The notes: generated from the sequence alone by a model not told the origin. A stretch of DNA of 25,105 bases from Pseudothermotoga sp. (GCA_028276125.1 JAPYWY010000003.1:1-25105), one strand, 5' to 3'; positions 1 through 8,111 are shown, counted from the first letter of the stretch. Numbers and translations are program-made.

Positions 1-548
1 TTCGACCATCCTTCCAGCTCTTCCCTCCGCTGTTCTATCTCTGTCAGATCCACAAACCAGAAATCGAACATGTCCGGTTCGTTCAAACCCAGGAACCTCA
101 CCTCCGCCAAGTACACCAGCCCGACGTGTACCCTGCTCACCGGCGAACTCGTGTCGTTCAGAAGGCCCATGTAAGAGAGTTGAAGGACTTCCACGTTCAC
201 CTCTTCGTGTATCTCTCTTTCCATGCCTTTCAAGAAAGCTTGCCACGGTGTGCTACCATCGTTCAAGTTGATGTGACCCCCAACACCCAGAGACAGCTTT
301 CCATGAAGTCTTCTTTCCTGCTGCTTTTTCGTTCTTCTGAGCAAGAGGAACTTTCCTTGCTGGCGCATCAGCACGTATGGAATCAGTTGACGAAGCGTTT
401 CGTCGTTCTCAGCGATGTCTCTGTCGATGAAGAAGGCATTCTTTTCGATCAGATCCCTCAACTTTCCCAAATCGATCGGAAAAATCCCTTCGTCACTGTT
501 CACCAGCTCTTCAACGATTCTCGTCGGAACCACCAGAACTCGCTCCAT
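1..548 (-). CDS. Nudix-family hydrolase (3' end cut by window edge)
   Basis: The 182 visible residues begin MERVLVVPTR at an ATG whose upstream bases on the minus strand give a purine-rich Shine-Dalgarno (GGTGGGGAG) at good spacing. The Nudix hallmark is a GVGGHIN stretch (about residues 88-94) followed by REIHEEV (111-117), which matches the metal-binding REUxEE core. The glycine part and the REUxEE core are further apart than in the textbook Nudix box, and the helix glutamate eight residues before the Arg is not seen. Nudix enzymes cleave nucleoside diphosphates linked to another group; the substrate here cannot be told. The N-terminal 60 residues before the Nudix fold look like a small added domain. 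The start lies inside the end of the thymidine kinase gene (38-base overlap), so the two are probably translationally coupled and may both act in nucleotide metabolism. The C-terminus lies beyond base 1. Confidence 0.8.
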   Translation of the reverse strand, partial: MERVLVVPTRIVEELVNSDEGIFPIDLGKLRDLIEKNAFFIDRDIAENDETLRQLIPYVLMRQQGKFLLLRRTKKQQERRLHGKLSLGVGGHINLNDGSTPWQAFLKGMEREIHEEVNVEVLQLSYMGLLNDTSSPVSRVHVGLVYLAEVRFLGLNEPDMFDFWFVDLTEIEQRREELEGWS

Positions 549-1101
549 ATGTACTCCCCACCAATCTGTTGTAGCAGTCCCTGCAGACTGCGATGTATTT
601 TTCCTTTCCACCGACATCGATCTCCGAATCGCTGTCCGATATCTTGTAAGTGAGTGTTGCGTTGTATTCACCACATACGTGGCAGACAGCTTTCTTTTTG
701 GTAACTTCGTTCGCGAGCGCAAGCAAAAGCATGGTCGTCTCGAAGGGATTCTGCTTGAAGGTCATGTCAAGTCCCGCGCAGAACACGTTGACGTTCTCAT
801 CCAGAAGCTTCCTAACCAGCTTGACCAAGTCCTTGTCGAAGAACTGGACCTCGTCGATGAACACCGCGTCGACTTTCTCTCGAAGGTACGGAAGCATATC
901 TTTGGTGAATTCAACCGGCACGGCTTGTGCCTCGAGTCCAGAGTGTGTCTTGACAACGCTGGTGCCGTAACGAACGTCCAAGGCGGGCTTGAAGAGCAAC
1001 GTCTTCTTCCTTCCCAGTTTGTAGATCTCCATATAGGACAACAGTTCCGTGGTCTTACCTGAGTACATTGGTCCAACGATGACAGTTAGCTTTCCAGACA
1101 C
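511..1101 (-). CDS. tdk: Thymidine kinase (type II, zinc-containing)
   Basis: This 196-residue protein phosphorylates thymidine to dTMP with ATP in the salvage pathway. It has a P-loop GPMYSGKT (residues 10-17), the DEVQFF motif with the presumed catalytic base Glu84, and four cysteines placed for structural zinc (Cys140, Cys143, Cys173, Cys176). Length and motif order fit the bacterial and human TK1-like family. The start is a GTG at 1101, preceded by GGAGGAGGT contributed by the last codons of the recombinase gene upstream, whose stop lies 3 bases before the GTG. An ATG inside the same junction is in another frame. The last 11 residues (Ser- and Gly-rich, polar) are coded by DNA that also encodes the start of the Nudix gene, so this tail may be shaped by the overlap. 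Confidence 0.95.
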   Translation of the reverse strand: MSGKLTVIVGPMYSGKTTELLSYMEIYKLGRKKTLLFKPALDVRYGTSVVKTHSGLEAQAVPVEFTKDMLPYLREKVDAVFIDEVQFFDKDLVKLVRKLLDENVNVFCAGLDMTFKQNPFETTMLLLALANEVTKKKAVCHVCGEYNATLTYKISDSDSEIDVGGKEKYIAVCRDCYNRLVGSTYGASSGGSDENR

Positions 1102-1104
1102 AGT

Positions 1105-1968
1105 TCATACCTCCTCCACCAGCGCGTTGACCGCCGCGAATTTCTCTTCGTCCAACAGATGCAGATATGTGCTCGTTGTTGACAGGTTCGCATGTCCCAA
1201 AAGCTCTTGAACAACTCTCACGTTCACTCTTTTCTGCAACAAATGCGTCGCAAAAGAATGACGCAAGGTGTGAGGATGTACCCTTTTTCTTATGTTGCAG
1301 AGGCTCGCGTACTTTCGTACGATCCTGAACACCGTGCTCGGATGCAACCTCGTTGCAGTTCCAAACAGATACTCCTCGGCTTCTTTCTCGTGCTTCTCTA
1401 CGTACAATCTGAGTTTGCTTGCAAGACTGTTGTTGAGTGGAACGATGCGGTCCTTTCTCCCCTTGCCCATCTCGATCCTGACAAATGCGGGAGAGAAAGA
1501 AACGTCCGACACTCTCAGGTTACATAACTCGCTGACTCTCAGACCACAGTAATAGAGCAAGGACAGGATCAAATGATCCCTCTCTTTCTGCTCGCTCACC
1601 CTCAACATCCTTTCTACCTCTTCCTTGGTCAAGAAATCAGGAGACCTCTTTCTGAGTCTTGGAGTCTTCACCTTCACCCAAGGGTTGCTGGGCACGTAGT
1701 TCCTCAGGACCAGATAATCGAAGAAGTTCCTGAGTGAAGATATCTTCCGCGCTAAGGTGGAAACACTCAAAGGCTTACCAAAGTTCTTGGAAAGATCTCT
1801 AATATAATCTTCTGCATCCTTCACGCTGAAGGATGCAGGATTCATTTTTCTTTCTCGCAAGGTCCGTAGAAACTGTGCCACATCGGTTCCGTAAGCCGTA
1901 ACAGTGTGATCCGAAACTCTGCGAACGTATTTCAAATATTCCACGTACTCTTTGAGCAGATCTTCCAA
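1105..1968 (-). CDS. xerD: XerC/XerD-type tyrosine recombinase
   Basis: The 287-residue protein has a SAM-like N-terminal core-binding domain (about 1-95) and a C-terminal catalytic domain. The full catalytic set is visible: Arg144 in CGLRVSEL, Lys169 in MGKGRKDR, His233 and Arg236 in HPHTLRH, His259 in LLGHANLSTT and the nucleophile Tyr268. In bacteria such proteins resolve chromosome dimers at dif next to the division septum. No second Xer gene is seen here, so it may be a lone Xer acting as homotetramer; the XerC/XerD distinction cannot be made from the sequence. Start is a TTG at 1968, following a GGATGGTGAT ribosome site that contains the transporter stop codon seven bases upstream. No dif-like palindrome was recognised nearby, and the operon setting looks chromosomal and not integrase-like. 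Confidence 0.92.
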   Translation of the reverse strand: MEDLLKEYVEYLKYVRRVSDHTVTAYGTDVAQFLRTLRERKMNPASFSVKDAEDYIRDLSKNFGKPLSVSTLARKISSLRNFFDYLVLRNYVPSNPWVKVKTPRLRKRSPDFLTKEEVERMLRVSEQKERDHLILSLLYYCGLRVSELCNLRVSDVSFSPAFVRIEMGKGRKDRIVPLNNSLASKLRLYVEKHEKEAEEYLFGTATRLHPSTVFRIVRKYASLCNIRKRVHPHTLRHSFATHLLQKRVNVRVVQELLGHANLSTTSTYLHLLDEEKFAAVNALVEEV

Positions 1969-1975
1969 GAATCGA

Positions 1976-3250
1976 TCACCATCCCATGAAGACCATCAGA
2001 ACCACATAGAAACTGGCGATCGTCAAACCCAGCAAAACAAGACGAAGAGAGATGCGAAGAAAGTCTTTGAATGAGACGCTCTCATTGGTGAATCTCTTCA
2101 ACAAAGAAATACCTACTATATTGACAGCCGCACCTATCGGCGTGAGATTCGCTCCCAGTCCCACACCCAACGCGATCGCCCACCAGAATTGCGTTGGATA
2201 ACCCAATTCAACGAGGTATTTCACCACTGGAACCAAAACGACCGTCGCCGGCACTGCGCTCAATAATGAGCCCATAACAGCTGAAAGCCAGACCAGAACG
2301 ACGATTAGAACTACACGAGAATGAATCATAGAAATGAGGCTCGCGAACTTACTGAGAAGACCAAGTTCATGCATCACGTGAGTGAGCGAAAACAAGCCCA
2401 TGAAGAAGAAAAGCGTGTCCCATTCGATTTCCTTGGCTACATCTTCAAAACTCTTTCTTGCAACGATGAGACTGAGTGCTGCTCCAAGCAGAGCGATGAA
2501 TGCCATGTCGATCTTCAACGCTTCGTGAAAGGCGAAGGAAAAGATGGTGGCTACGAAGATCACTGCGATTCTCAACAACAATTTCTTGTCGGTGATCGCT
2601 TCCTTGGGGTTGGTTGCAGCCAACTCTTTCAGACCTTTTTCGCTCGCTCGATCGGCAGACACCTCGCGTCCAAGCATCCTAAGTGATATGAGCAACACCA
2701 AGAAAGATATTGGTGCCAAATGAATGATGAAGCTCACGAAGCTCAGCCCACTCGCGTTACCAATTACGATGTTCGGAGGATCTCCGATCATCGTTGCCAT
2801 ACCACCAATGTTGGATGCGATGACACCAAGAACAAGCACTCTGGTCGGTTCGATCCCAGCCGCATCACTGACCAAGAACAATATCGGTGCGAATATTAAC
2901 AACGTAGTGACGTTGTCCAACAGGGCAGAGAGCATCGCTATGAAAAACATGAGCAAAGACACTGTCTTTCCTAAATCTCCCTTTCCGAGACGTACCGCAT
3001 AAACGGAAGCCATCTGGAAAAAACCCGTATTCTTCAAGATCGACACGATGATCATCATACCGAGCAAAAGGCCTATGGTGTTGAAATCAACCACACGTGA
3101 GATGTTTTCTATCGTTAGTCCCTCCGACAGCTTCAAAACCGCCGCGACGAGACCAAGCATGAATACCTTTACAGCTGTTTGCTGAGCCCTGCTGAGTATC
3201 ACGTAGTAAGCCATGAAGAACAAGAACATCGCCACGATCTGCTTGATCAT
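1976..3250 (-). CDS. ArsB/NhaD-type ion transporter (IT superfamily)
   Basis: A 424-residue, strongly hydrophobic polytopic membrane protein with about 10-12 predicted helices. Conserved pieces of the ArsB/NhaD/P-protein group are visible: TTLLIFAPILF (about residues 115-125), the glycine-rich loop NIGGMATMIGDPPNIVIG near 150, and in the second half SAVPATVVLVP and GVGLGANLTPIGAAVNI, which mirrors the first half and suggests the usual internal duplication. Members move anions such as arsenite or exchange Na+ for H+; which ion is carried here is not shown. It sits directly after two moeA genes and mogA, so oxyanion transport related to Mo/W is conceivable but is guesswork. It starts at an ATG at 3250 with GGTGAT eight bases upstream; only six bases separate it from the moeA stop. 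Confidence 0.85.
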   Translation of the reverse strand: MIKQIVAMFLFFMAYYVILSRAQQTAVKVFMLGLVAAVLKLSEGLTIENISRVVDFNTIGLLLGMMIIVSILKNTGFFQMASVYAVRLGKGDLGKTVSLLMFFIAMLSALLDNVTTLLIFAPILFLVSDAAGIEPTRVLVLGVIASNIGGMATMIGDPPNIVIGNASGLSFVSFIIHLAPISFLVLLISLRMLGREVSADRASEKGLKELAATNPKEAITDKKLLLRIAVIFVATIFSFAFHEALKIDMAFIALLGAALSLIVARKSFEDVAKEIEWDTLFFFMGLFSLTHVMHELGLLSKFASLISMIHSRVVLIVVLVWLSAVMGSLLSAVPATVVLVPVVKYLVELGYPTQFWWAIALGVGLGANLTPIGAAVNIVGISLLKRFTNESVSFKDFLRISLRLVLLGLTIASFYVVLMVFMGW

Positions 3251-3256
3251 GTGCGA

Positions 3257-4498
3257 TCACCATCCAAACCAGAGTGGGTAGAATTCCGCAAGTTCTCCCG
3301 AGGAGAGACCTTCAACATTCGAAGGCACTCTGATGACGCCGTCAGCCCGCGTTAAGTTGGACACCTGCGCCGTCTCACTCTCCAAAGGCTCTGCCCAAAC
3401 TTGACCTTGTTTCTCGAAAAGTTTCACTCTGATGAACTGTTCTCTACCTTGTCTGGAAGACACATTCCGTGTCAACTTGACCATGCCAGAGGATTTGAAA
3501 AGAAAATCTTTCTCTCCCTCCAGCCTTCTCATAATCGGCAAGAGCACAAATTTGGTGCTGATCGTGAAGGAAACAGGATTACCTGGAAGACCGACAATGG
3601 GTTTATCATCCACGATGGCGAGTATTGTGGGTTTTCCAGGTTGAATCAATATCCCATGGAACAGAACACCAGGCTTTCCCAAGCGATCGATGGCTGCTTC
3701 AGTGAAATCTCTCGCGCCTATCGAGCTTCCACCACTGACCACCAGCACGTCGTATTCATTGAACCAACTTTTCAGCGTTCGGAACATTTCACCTTCGTCG
3801 TCCCTGCACAGGCCCACACGGTTCGCCTCAAAACCCAGGGATTTCAACCAAGCGACGAGACCATAGCTGTTGCTGTCGCGAACCTGAACGAGAGATTTTT
3901 CCTTCACGAAAGGTTCAACGATCTCATCGCCCGTGGAAATCACGCCAACTCTCAAACGCCTGAAAACCCTCAGACGTTCTACACCGAGTTGAAGTAGGAG
4001 TTGAAGATGTCCTGGATTGATCCTCTCGCCCCTCGTCACTGCTGCTTGACCCCTCTTCACATCTTCGTTCTTTCTCAGCACGTTCTCTCCACTGGCAACT
4101 GGTTTCATCACCTCGACGTACTCGTTGAATCTCTGCGTGTGTTCTACCATCACTACCGCATCCGCTCCACTCGGTAACATCGCACCGGTCGCAACCCAAG
4201 CAGCTTCGTTCTCATTGATACTCCCAATCGGTTCCTCACCTATCTTTACCTCCAACGCGAGACGCAACATGACAGGCAGGTTTGGACTTGCACCTATCGT
4301 GTCTTTGGATCTAACGGCGTAGCCATCCACTAAAGATTTATCGAAACCTGGAAGGTCCTGCGAGGCGAACACATTCTCGGCGCACACAAAGCCGAGCGAT
4401 TCGAGCGTGGGAACCTCCAGGGTCTCGCTGATAGGTTTCAAAATCTGAACGTACTCAGAATAGACTTGATCTAAACTGGCGAGTCTGAGGAACTTCAA
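3257..4498 (-). CDS. moeA: MoeA, molybdopterin molybdenumtransferase
   Basis: This 413-residue protein has the usual MoeA length and four-domain layout. MoeA inserts molybdate (or tungstate in a relative) into adenylylated molybdopterin. Recognisable motifs are VDGYAVRS near residue 58, VATGAMLPSGADAVVMVEHT near 105, STGDEIVEP near 190, DSNSYGLVAWL, SGGSSIGARDF near 255, and HGILIQPGKPTILAI followed by VGLPGNPVSF. The C-terminal domain IV is present (about 335-413). The start is a TTG at 4498 that overlaps the mogA stop as TTGA, with an AGAGGGTGA ribosome site inside the mogA end, so MogA and MoeA synthesis should be coupled. MogA makes the adenylylated intermediate that MoeA uses, so the order follows the pathway. 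A second, longer MoeA lies upstream in the same train, which suggests the two have different metal or partner preferences. Confidence 0.94.
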   Translation of the reverse strand: MKFLRLASLDQVYSEYVQILKPISETLEVPTLESLGFVCAENVFASQDLPGFDKSLVDGYAVRSKDTIGASPNLPVMLRLALEVKIGEEPIGSINENEAAWVATGAMLPSGADAVVMVEHTQRFNEYVEVMKPVASGENVLRKNEDVKRGQAAVTRGERINPGHLQLLLQLGVERLRVFRRLRVGVISTGDEIVEPFVKEKSLVQVRDSNSYGLVAWLKSLGFEANRVGLCRDDEGEMFRTLKSWFNEYDVLVVSGGSSIGARDFTEAAIDRLGKPGVLFHGILIQPGKPTILAIVDDKPIVGLPGNPVSFTISTKFVLLPIMRRLEGEKDFLFKSSGMVKLTRNVSSRQGREQFIRVKLFEKQGQVWAEPLESETAQVSNLTRADGVIRVPSNVEGLSSGELAEFYPLWFGW

Positions 4499-4992
4499 TG
4501 CCTTTCACCCTCTCGATGGCAATCTTTGGTTGAGCCCTTGATCTTTTCCAACGCGTGCGGTATCGCACCGAGTATGGCCTTCAAATTCTGCTCCACTGCG
4601 CTCGGACTACCCGGCAAGTTGATGATCAAGGTCTCTCCCCTGATCCCCACCACCGCGCGTGACAAAACGGCAGTAGGCGTTTGTTTCATTGCCTCGAGCA
4701 TCATGGCCATCTCCATGCCGTAGAGTCTCTTTTCGATTAGTCCCATCGTTGCTTCGGGCGTCACATCCCGAGGTGATACCCCTGTACCACCACAGGTAAT
4801 CACCAAATCGAATCCTGCCTCACACAGTTTCAAGAGTTCTCCACGTATCGATTCAACTTCGTCTGGAACGATCGATTCAGCTTCTATGTTACCACCTATT
4901 TGTCCAACAAGCTTTGCAACGGTGTTTGCGTTCTTGTCGATCATGGTGCCTTGACTCACCCTATCACTCACCACCACGATGGCCACTCTCAT
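4495..4992 (-). CDS. mogA: MogA/MoaB-type molybdopterin adenylyltransferase
   Basis: The 165-residue single-domain protein belongs to the MogA/MoaB family, which adenylylates molybdopterin before metal insertion. It shows the family nucleotide and pterin binding loop TCGGTGVSPRDVTPEAT (about residues 66-82) and the NLPGSPSAV loop near 125-133. The N-terminus MRVAIVVVSDRVSQG is the normal first strand and loop. It starts at an ATG at 4992 that shares ATGA with the stop of the upstream MoeA fusion gene, and its own stop overlaps the start of the downstream moeA. Whether it is orthologous to MogA or to MoaB of E. coli cannot be decided by eye, since the two differ mainly in oligomer state; position between two moeA genes supports the catalytic role. 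Confidence 0.92.
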   Translation of the reverse strand: MRVAIVVVSDRVSQGTMIDKNANTVAKLVGQIGGNIEAESIVPDEVESIRGELLKLCEAGFDLVITCGGTGVSPRDVTPEATMGLIEKRLYGMEMAMMLEAMKQTPTAVLSRAVVGIRGETLIINLPGSPSAVEQNLKAILGAIPHALEKIKGSTKDCHREGERH

Positions 4993-6902
4993 AAAGATCC
5001 GACCTCCTCGACAACTCTTCCCAGATCGGAGATATCGTAACCCGAGGACTCAGAAACGACATTTTTGAAATCACTCGAAGCCATCACATCGAGTATGATT
5101 CCGAAACGTTCATCCTTAAGAAACTCTGGGAGGACCAAAAGATCGTACTCTTCCCAGCACAGAGGTACGAAGTCCAAGTCCATCAGCTGCGCTACGTACG
5201 ATACAGCCAAGCCCACATCCGCGAGGTTTCTTTTGATTTTGAGAGCAACTGCCGCGTGCGTCAGTTCCTCTTTTTCGTAACCGTTTATCTGTCGTGGGTC
5301 TATCCCAAGTTTTGAAAGATAATAATCCAGCAGGATCCTGGTTCCAGAGGCTTTCTGCCTGTTCACAAACTTCACGTCTCTTCTCGCCAGATCGTGAAGC
5401 GACTTGATCGATTTCGGATTTCCTTTCTGGACCACGAGACCTTGGAGCCTCTTCACGAACTTTACGAGTACAAAATGTTTCATCATCTTCCTCAAGAAGG
5501 GTAGGTTGTAGGTTTCACTCTCACTGTCAAACAGGTGAACGCCCGCAAGGTGCGCGTAAGACTTTGCTATGGCTCTCACGCCACCGAGGCTACCGACGTT
5601 CACAACTGAGAGATTCAAACCGCGTTCGATGAGAAGATCACTCAGTCTATCGATGAGCGGATCGTTGCTACCGACGAAGAGCACCGTGTTGTCTATTCTC
5701 TTCCTCGAAGCTGTCAATAGAACTTGAACCTTCTTTCCCTCGTCTATCACCTCTTGACCTTTGGGTACGACGATCGTGCCGTCCATCTTGGTCAGCGAGG
5801 ACATCGTGGCTGCACCTCTTTTTAGAGGAACGCAGACGTAACGATCCTTCACCTTCGCCAACATGACCCTGACGAACTCATCGTCACCGACAGAAGAAAA
5901 CATTCTCGTCGCAACCTCGGCCTCCAGGAAATCTTCATCAGATTCGCTTGAACGGTACCACGCTTGCAGGATGGGTTTGACCACACGCTCGAGCACAGTG
6001 AAACAGGAAGCGGGAAAACCGGGAAGACCTATCACGGGCTTTTCCTCGACGATCGCGAGGATTGTGGGCTTACCGGGTCTGATGCTGAGACCGTGCACAA
6101 GAACTTCACCATGTTTTTCGAGCACACGGTAGACGTAATCTTTCTGCCCAGCCGAAGAACCCCCTATGAAAAGAACAAGATCGTGCGTTGGTAAGAGTTC
6201 TTGCAGGGCCGATGCCAGCTTCGTCGGATCATCGCCGAGCGGATCGTGGACCTTCACGTTGGCTCCGAGCCTTTCGAGGAAAGCTTTGACGAGTATGGAG
6301 TTAGTCTCAGGTATGGAACCTTCCTTTAGCTCACTGTAAGGATCGACGATCTCATCGCCCGTGGGCACGACCACGCACTCAGGTTTCTTCAATACCTCCA
6401 CTTCGAACACACCGGCGGCCAGCAACAGTGAAAGATCCTGCGGTGCGAGTCGATGGTACCTGCAGAAGAGCATATCGTACTCAACGACATCCTCACCGAT
6501 CGTTCTGACGTTGTGAAAGGACGGCACAGGCTCGAAGATCTCCACCGAACCATCCTCCAAGAAATGGACATCCTCTATCATGATGACGGCATCGAAACCT
6601 TCGGGCATCGGTTGACCCGTGTTGACGATCGCGAAATGGTCTCTGTCAAGCCTCTTAGGTGCGTGTTTTGAGGCTTGAACCGTGTCGGAGGAGCGAACCG
6701 CTATTCCGTCCACCGCAGCCGAGTTGTAATGAGGAACGCTCCTGAGGGCAAAGACTGCACGTGCCAGAACCCTATCGAGCGCCTCACTGACTTTGATATT
6801 TTCTGTCCTAGGTTGGAAGAAGCCAGTCTCTCTCAGACGGCTCAAATACAGCTCCAGTGCCCGATCGAGATCCATTTTCTTTAGGTATATCTTTCTGTCC
6901 AG
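4989..6902 (-). CDS. MoeA fused to a C-terminal PBP-like (substrate-binding) domain
   Basis: A two-part protein of about 637 residues. Residues 1 to about 405 form a full MoeA: VDGIAVRSSDT, TGQPMPEGFDAVIMIEDV, PTGDEIVDPYSELKEG, IGGSSAGQKDY, HGLSIRPGKPTILAI and VGLPGFPAS. From about 410 to the end is a periplasmic-binding-protein-like fold of the type also attached to ModE-like or MoeA proteins, with NRQKASGTRILLDYYL and the LADVGLAV segment. There is no signal peptide, so the binding domain is cytoplasmic. A MoeA-PBP fusion next to a plain MoeA suggests this copy senses or captures an oxyanion or cofactor; that is inference. Start: an in-frame GTG at 6911 lies within the GGAGG ribosome site itself and is unlikely. 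The CTG at 6902 is eight bases past it and yields MDRKIYLKKMDL, which I prefer. An ATG at 6875 is a third option. Confidence 0.85.
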   Translation of the reverse strand: MDRKIYLKKMDLDRALELYLSRLRETGFFQPRTENIKVSEALDRVLARAVFALRSVPHYNSAAVDGIAVRSSDTVQASKHAPKRLDRDHFAIVNTGQPMPEGFDAVIMIEDVHFLEDGSVEIFEPVPSFHNVRTIGEDVVEYDMLFCRYHRLAPQDLSLLLAAGVFEVEVLKKPECVVVPTGDEIVDPYSELKEGSIPETNSILVKAFLERLGANVKVHDPLGDDPTKLASALQELLPTHDLVLFIGGSSAGQKDYVYRVLEKHGEVLVHGLSIRPGKPTILAIVEEKPVIGLPGFPASCFTVLERVVKPILQAWYRSSESDEDFLEAEVATRMFSSVGDDEFVRVMLAKVKDRYVCVPLKRGAATMSSLTKMDGTIVVPKGQEVIDEGKKVQVLLTASRKRIDNTVLFVGSNDPLIDRLSDLLIERGLNLSVVNVGSLGGVRAIAKSYAHLAGVHLFDSESETYNLPFLRKMMKHFVLVKFVKRLQGLVVQKGNPKSIKSLHDLARRDVKFVNRQKASGTRILLDYYLSKLGIDPRQINGYEKEELTHAAVALKIKRNLADVGLAVSYVAQLMDLDFVPLCWEEYDLLVLPEFLKDERFGIILDVMASSDFKNVVSESSGYDISDLGRVVEEVGSL

Positions 6903-6910
6903 TGCTTGCA

Positions 6911-6915
6911 CCTCC
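6911..6915 (-). promoter_or_regulatory. Ribosome binding site of the MoeA-PBP fusion
   Basis: GGAGG on the minus strand, followed after eight bases by CTG (6902-6900). The first conventional start in frame, GTG at 6911-6909, shares its first base with this site and could not be used with it. A second GGAGG lies at 6933-6929, 17 bases before the GTG, which is too far. This site therefore argues for a CTG start. Confidence 0.5.
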
Positions 6916-6966
6916 GACTAACATTCTACCTCCATGACGTGATAATATGTGTCGTGGGGTGAAACG
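6912..6966. promoter_or_regulatory. Divergent intergenic promoter region
   Basis: This is the only place in the window where two genes diverge, so both trains may start here. On the plus strand CTAACA (6918-6923), a 17-base spacer and GATAAT (6941-6946) match the sigma-70 consensus at 4 of 6 and 5 of 6 positions; transcription would begin near 6953 and leave a leader of about 14 bases. On the minus strand TATTAT (6947-6942) overlaps that -10 box, but no good -35 is seen for it. Overlap of the two -10 boxes would make the two directions compete for polymerase. Assigned by eye only. Confidence 0.4.
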
Positions 6967-7374
6967 ATGAAGTTTTCCGAAGTGCGAATCAATCAAGAGT
7001 ACTCGGCAAGTTTTACCATCAGCGACGAGATGGTGAGAACGTTCGCAGAGATCACGGGTGACAAGAACCCTGTTCATTTGGATGAAGAGTACGCGAAGAA
7101 CACGCGGTTCAAAAAGAGAATATGCCACGGTATGTTGGTGGCTTCATTGATCTCAAAGGTGCTCGGTATGGACTTCCCGGGCCCTGGAACGATTTTAGTC
7201 AGACAGCAACTGTCCTACAGGGCGCCAGTGTTCGTTGGAGAGACGGTGAAAGTACACGTCAAGGTTGTAGATAAGAAAGAAGAAAAACAGAGGCTCATCC
7301 TTCAAACGAACGTGATCAAGAGCGACGGAACGGTCGCGATCGAGGGGCAAGCGGAAGTTCTGATCGAACAGTGA
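6967..7374 (+). CDS. MaoC-like (hot-dog fold) dehydratase
   Basis: A 135-residue hot-dog fold protein of the MaoC/(R)-specific enoyl-CoA hydratase family, which hydrates trans-2-enoyl-CoA. The hydratase motif is clear: an active-site region with FAEITGDKNPVHLDEEYA (about residues 23-40, Asp and His in DKNPVH as the catalytic pair), followed by RICHGMLVASLIS. The reading frame extends upstream to a GTG at 6949, but the ATG at 6967 has GGGGTGA four bases before it and gives a family-typical start MKFSEVRINQEY, so I use it. The physiological substrate is not evident; neighbours give no fatty-acid context, since the next gene is an rRNA methylase. It is likely the first gene of the rightward train. 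Confidence 0.85.
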   Translation: MKFSEVRINQEYSASFTISDEMVRTFAEITGDKNPVHLDEEYAKNTRFKKRICHGMLVASLISKVLGMDFPGPGTILVRQQLSYRAPVFVGETVKVHVKVVDKKEEKQRLILQTNVIKSDGTVAIEGQAEVLIEQ

Positions 7375-8111
7375 GACCTCACGGACAACATTTTCTCAAG
7401 TGTGAAGACGTGGGACTCGAACTCGCAGACAGGTTGAACCCCCGCACCGATGATGTTGTTGTCGAAATAGGTTGCGGGAAAGGTTTCCTCACAAGGTTTG
7501 TGGCCCAGATTGGTTGTAAACTCATCTGTTACGAAGTAGATGAGTCACTGGGTGAAGAATTCAAAAGGAACGTGCCATTCGAGAACGTTGAGCTCAGGTT
7601 GAAAGATTTTCTTGAGGTAGATGTCGAGGAAATCAAAGGTGCACGTTTGTGCTACGGTAGCATTCCATACCAGATATCTTCAAAGATCATCCGCAAGGTG
7701 ATCGAGCTTGGCTTTGAAAGGTGCATTCTCATCGTTCAGAAAGAATTCGCGGAGAAACTCATCATGGGTCGAGATAGGCGAAGGCACACTCTGATGACCG
7801 TTCTGGGTCAGACATACTTCAACGTCTCAATCCTCCGACGAGTGCCGAAAGGTTGCTTTGAACCTCCACCAAGGGTTGATTCTGCCATGATCGAGCTCGT
7901 CAGAAAGCGTGTGCAACTGGATCTGGACGGTTATGAACAATTTCTGAAAAAGCTTTTCGTGAGGCCGAACAGGAGCGTGAAAGCGGTTCTCAAGGAGATG
8001 GATGTAGCTCAGTGTGAAATTTTCGAAAACGAGAGGATCTCTGATTTGAGCGCAGAGCAAGTGCTGAATATCTATTCGAGGTGGTCAAATGACGAGGGAA
8101 GAGCTCTTTGA
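7371..8111 (+). CDS. rsmA: 16S rRNA (adenine1518/1519-N6) dimethyltransferase RsmA/KsgA
   Basis: RsmA/KsgA dimethylates two adjacent adenines in the 3' terminal helix of 16S rRNA using SAM late in small-subunit assembly. Visible motifs are the N-terminal GQHFL (residues 5-9), the SAM loop EIGCGKG (32-38), the acidic Glu55 at the end of strand 2, the motif IV SIPYQISS (97-104) and FEPPPRVDSAM near 163. At 246 residues it is somewhat shorter than the usual 260-280, with a small C-terminal domain. Motif IV carries Ser where most KsgA proteins have Asn (NLPY); Ser is tolerated at this position in other amino-methyltransferases. Start is a GTG overlapping the preceding stop as GTGA; no strong ribosome site precedes it, so it probably depends on coupling with the hydratase gene. 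Confidence 0.9.
   Translation: MRPHGQHFLKCEDVGLELADRLNPRTDDVVVEIGCGKGFLTRFVAQIGCKLICYEVDESLGEEFKRNVPFENVELRLKDFLEVDVEEIKGARLCYGSIPYQISSKIIRKVIELGFERCILIVQKEFAEKLIMGRDRRRHTLMTVLGQTYFNVSILRRVPKGCFEPPPRVDSAMIELVRKRVQLDLDGYEQFLKKLFVRPNRSVKAVLKEMDVAQCEIFENERISDLSAEQVLNIYSRWSNDEGRAL

Noticed and set aside
415..1062. 215-codon plus-strand frame opposite tdk and the Nudix gene
   Set aside because: tdk has all catalytic and zinc residues in the other strand, and this frame has no family pattern.
3401..3997. 198-codon plus-strand frame opposite moeA
   Set aside because: Shadow of moeA; composition is typical of antisense frames.
6808..6924. 38-codon minus-strand ORF with GGAGG four bases before its ATG, a possible leader peptide for the MoeA fusion
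   Set aside because: Its frame runs out of phase through the start of the fusion gene, the peptide has no attenuation features such as codon runs, and no hairpin pair follows it.
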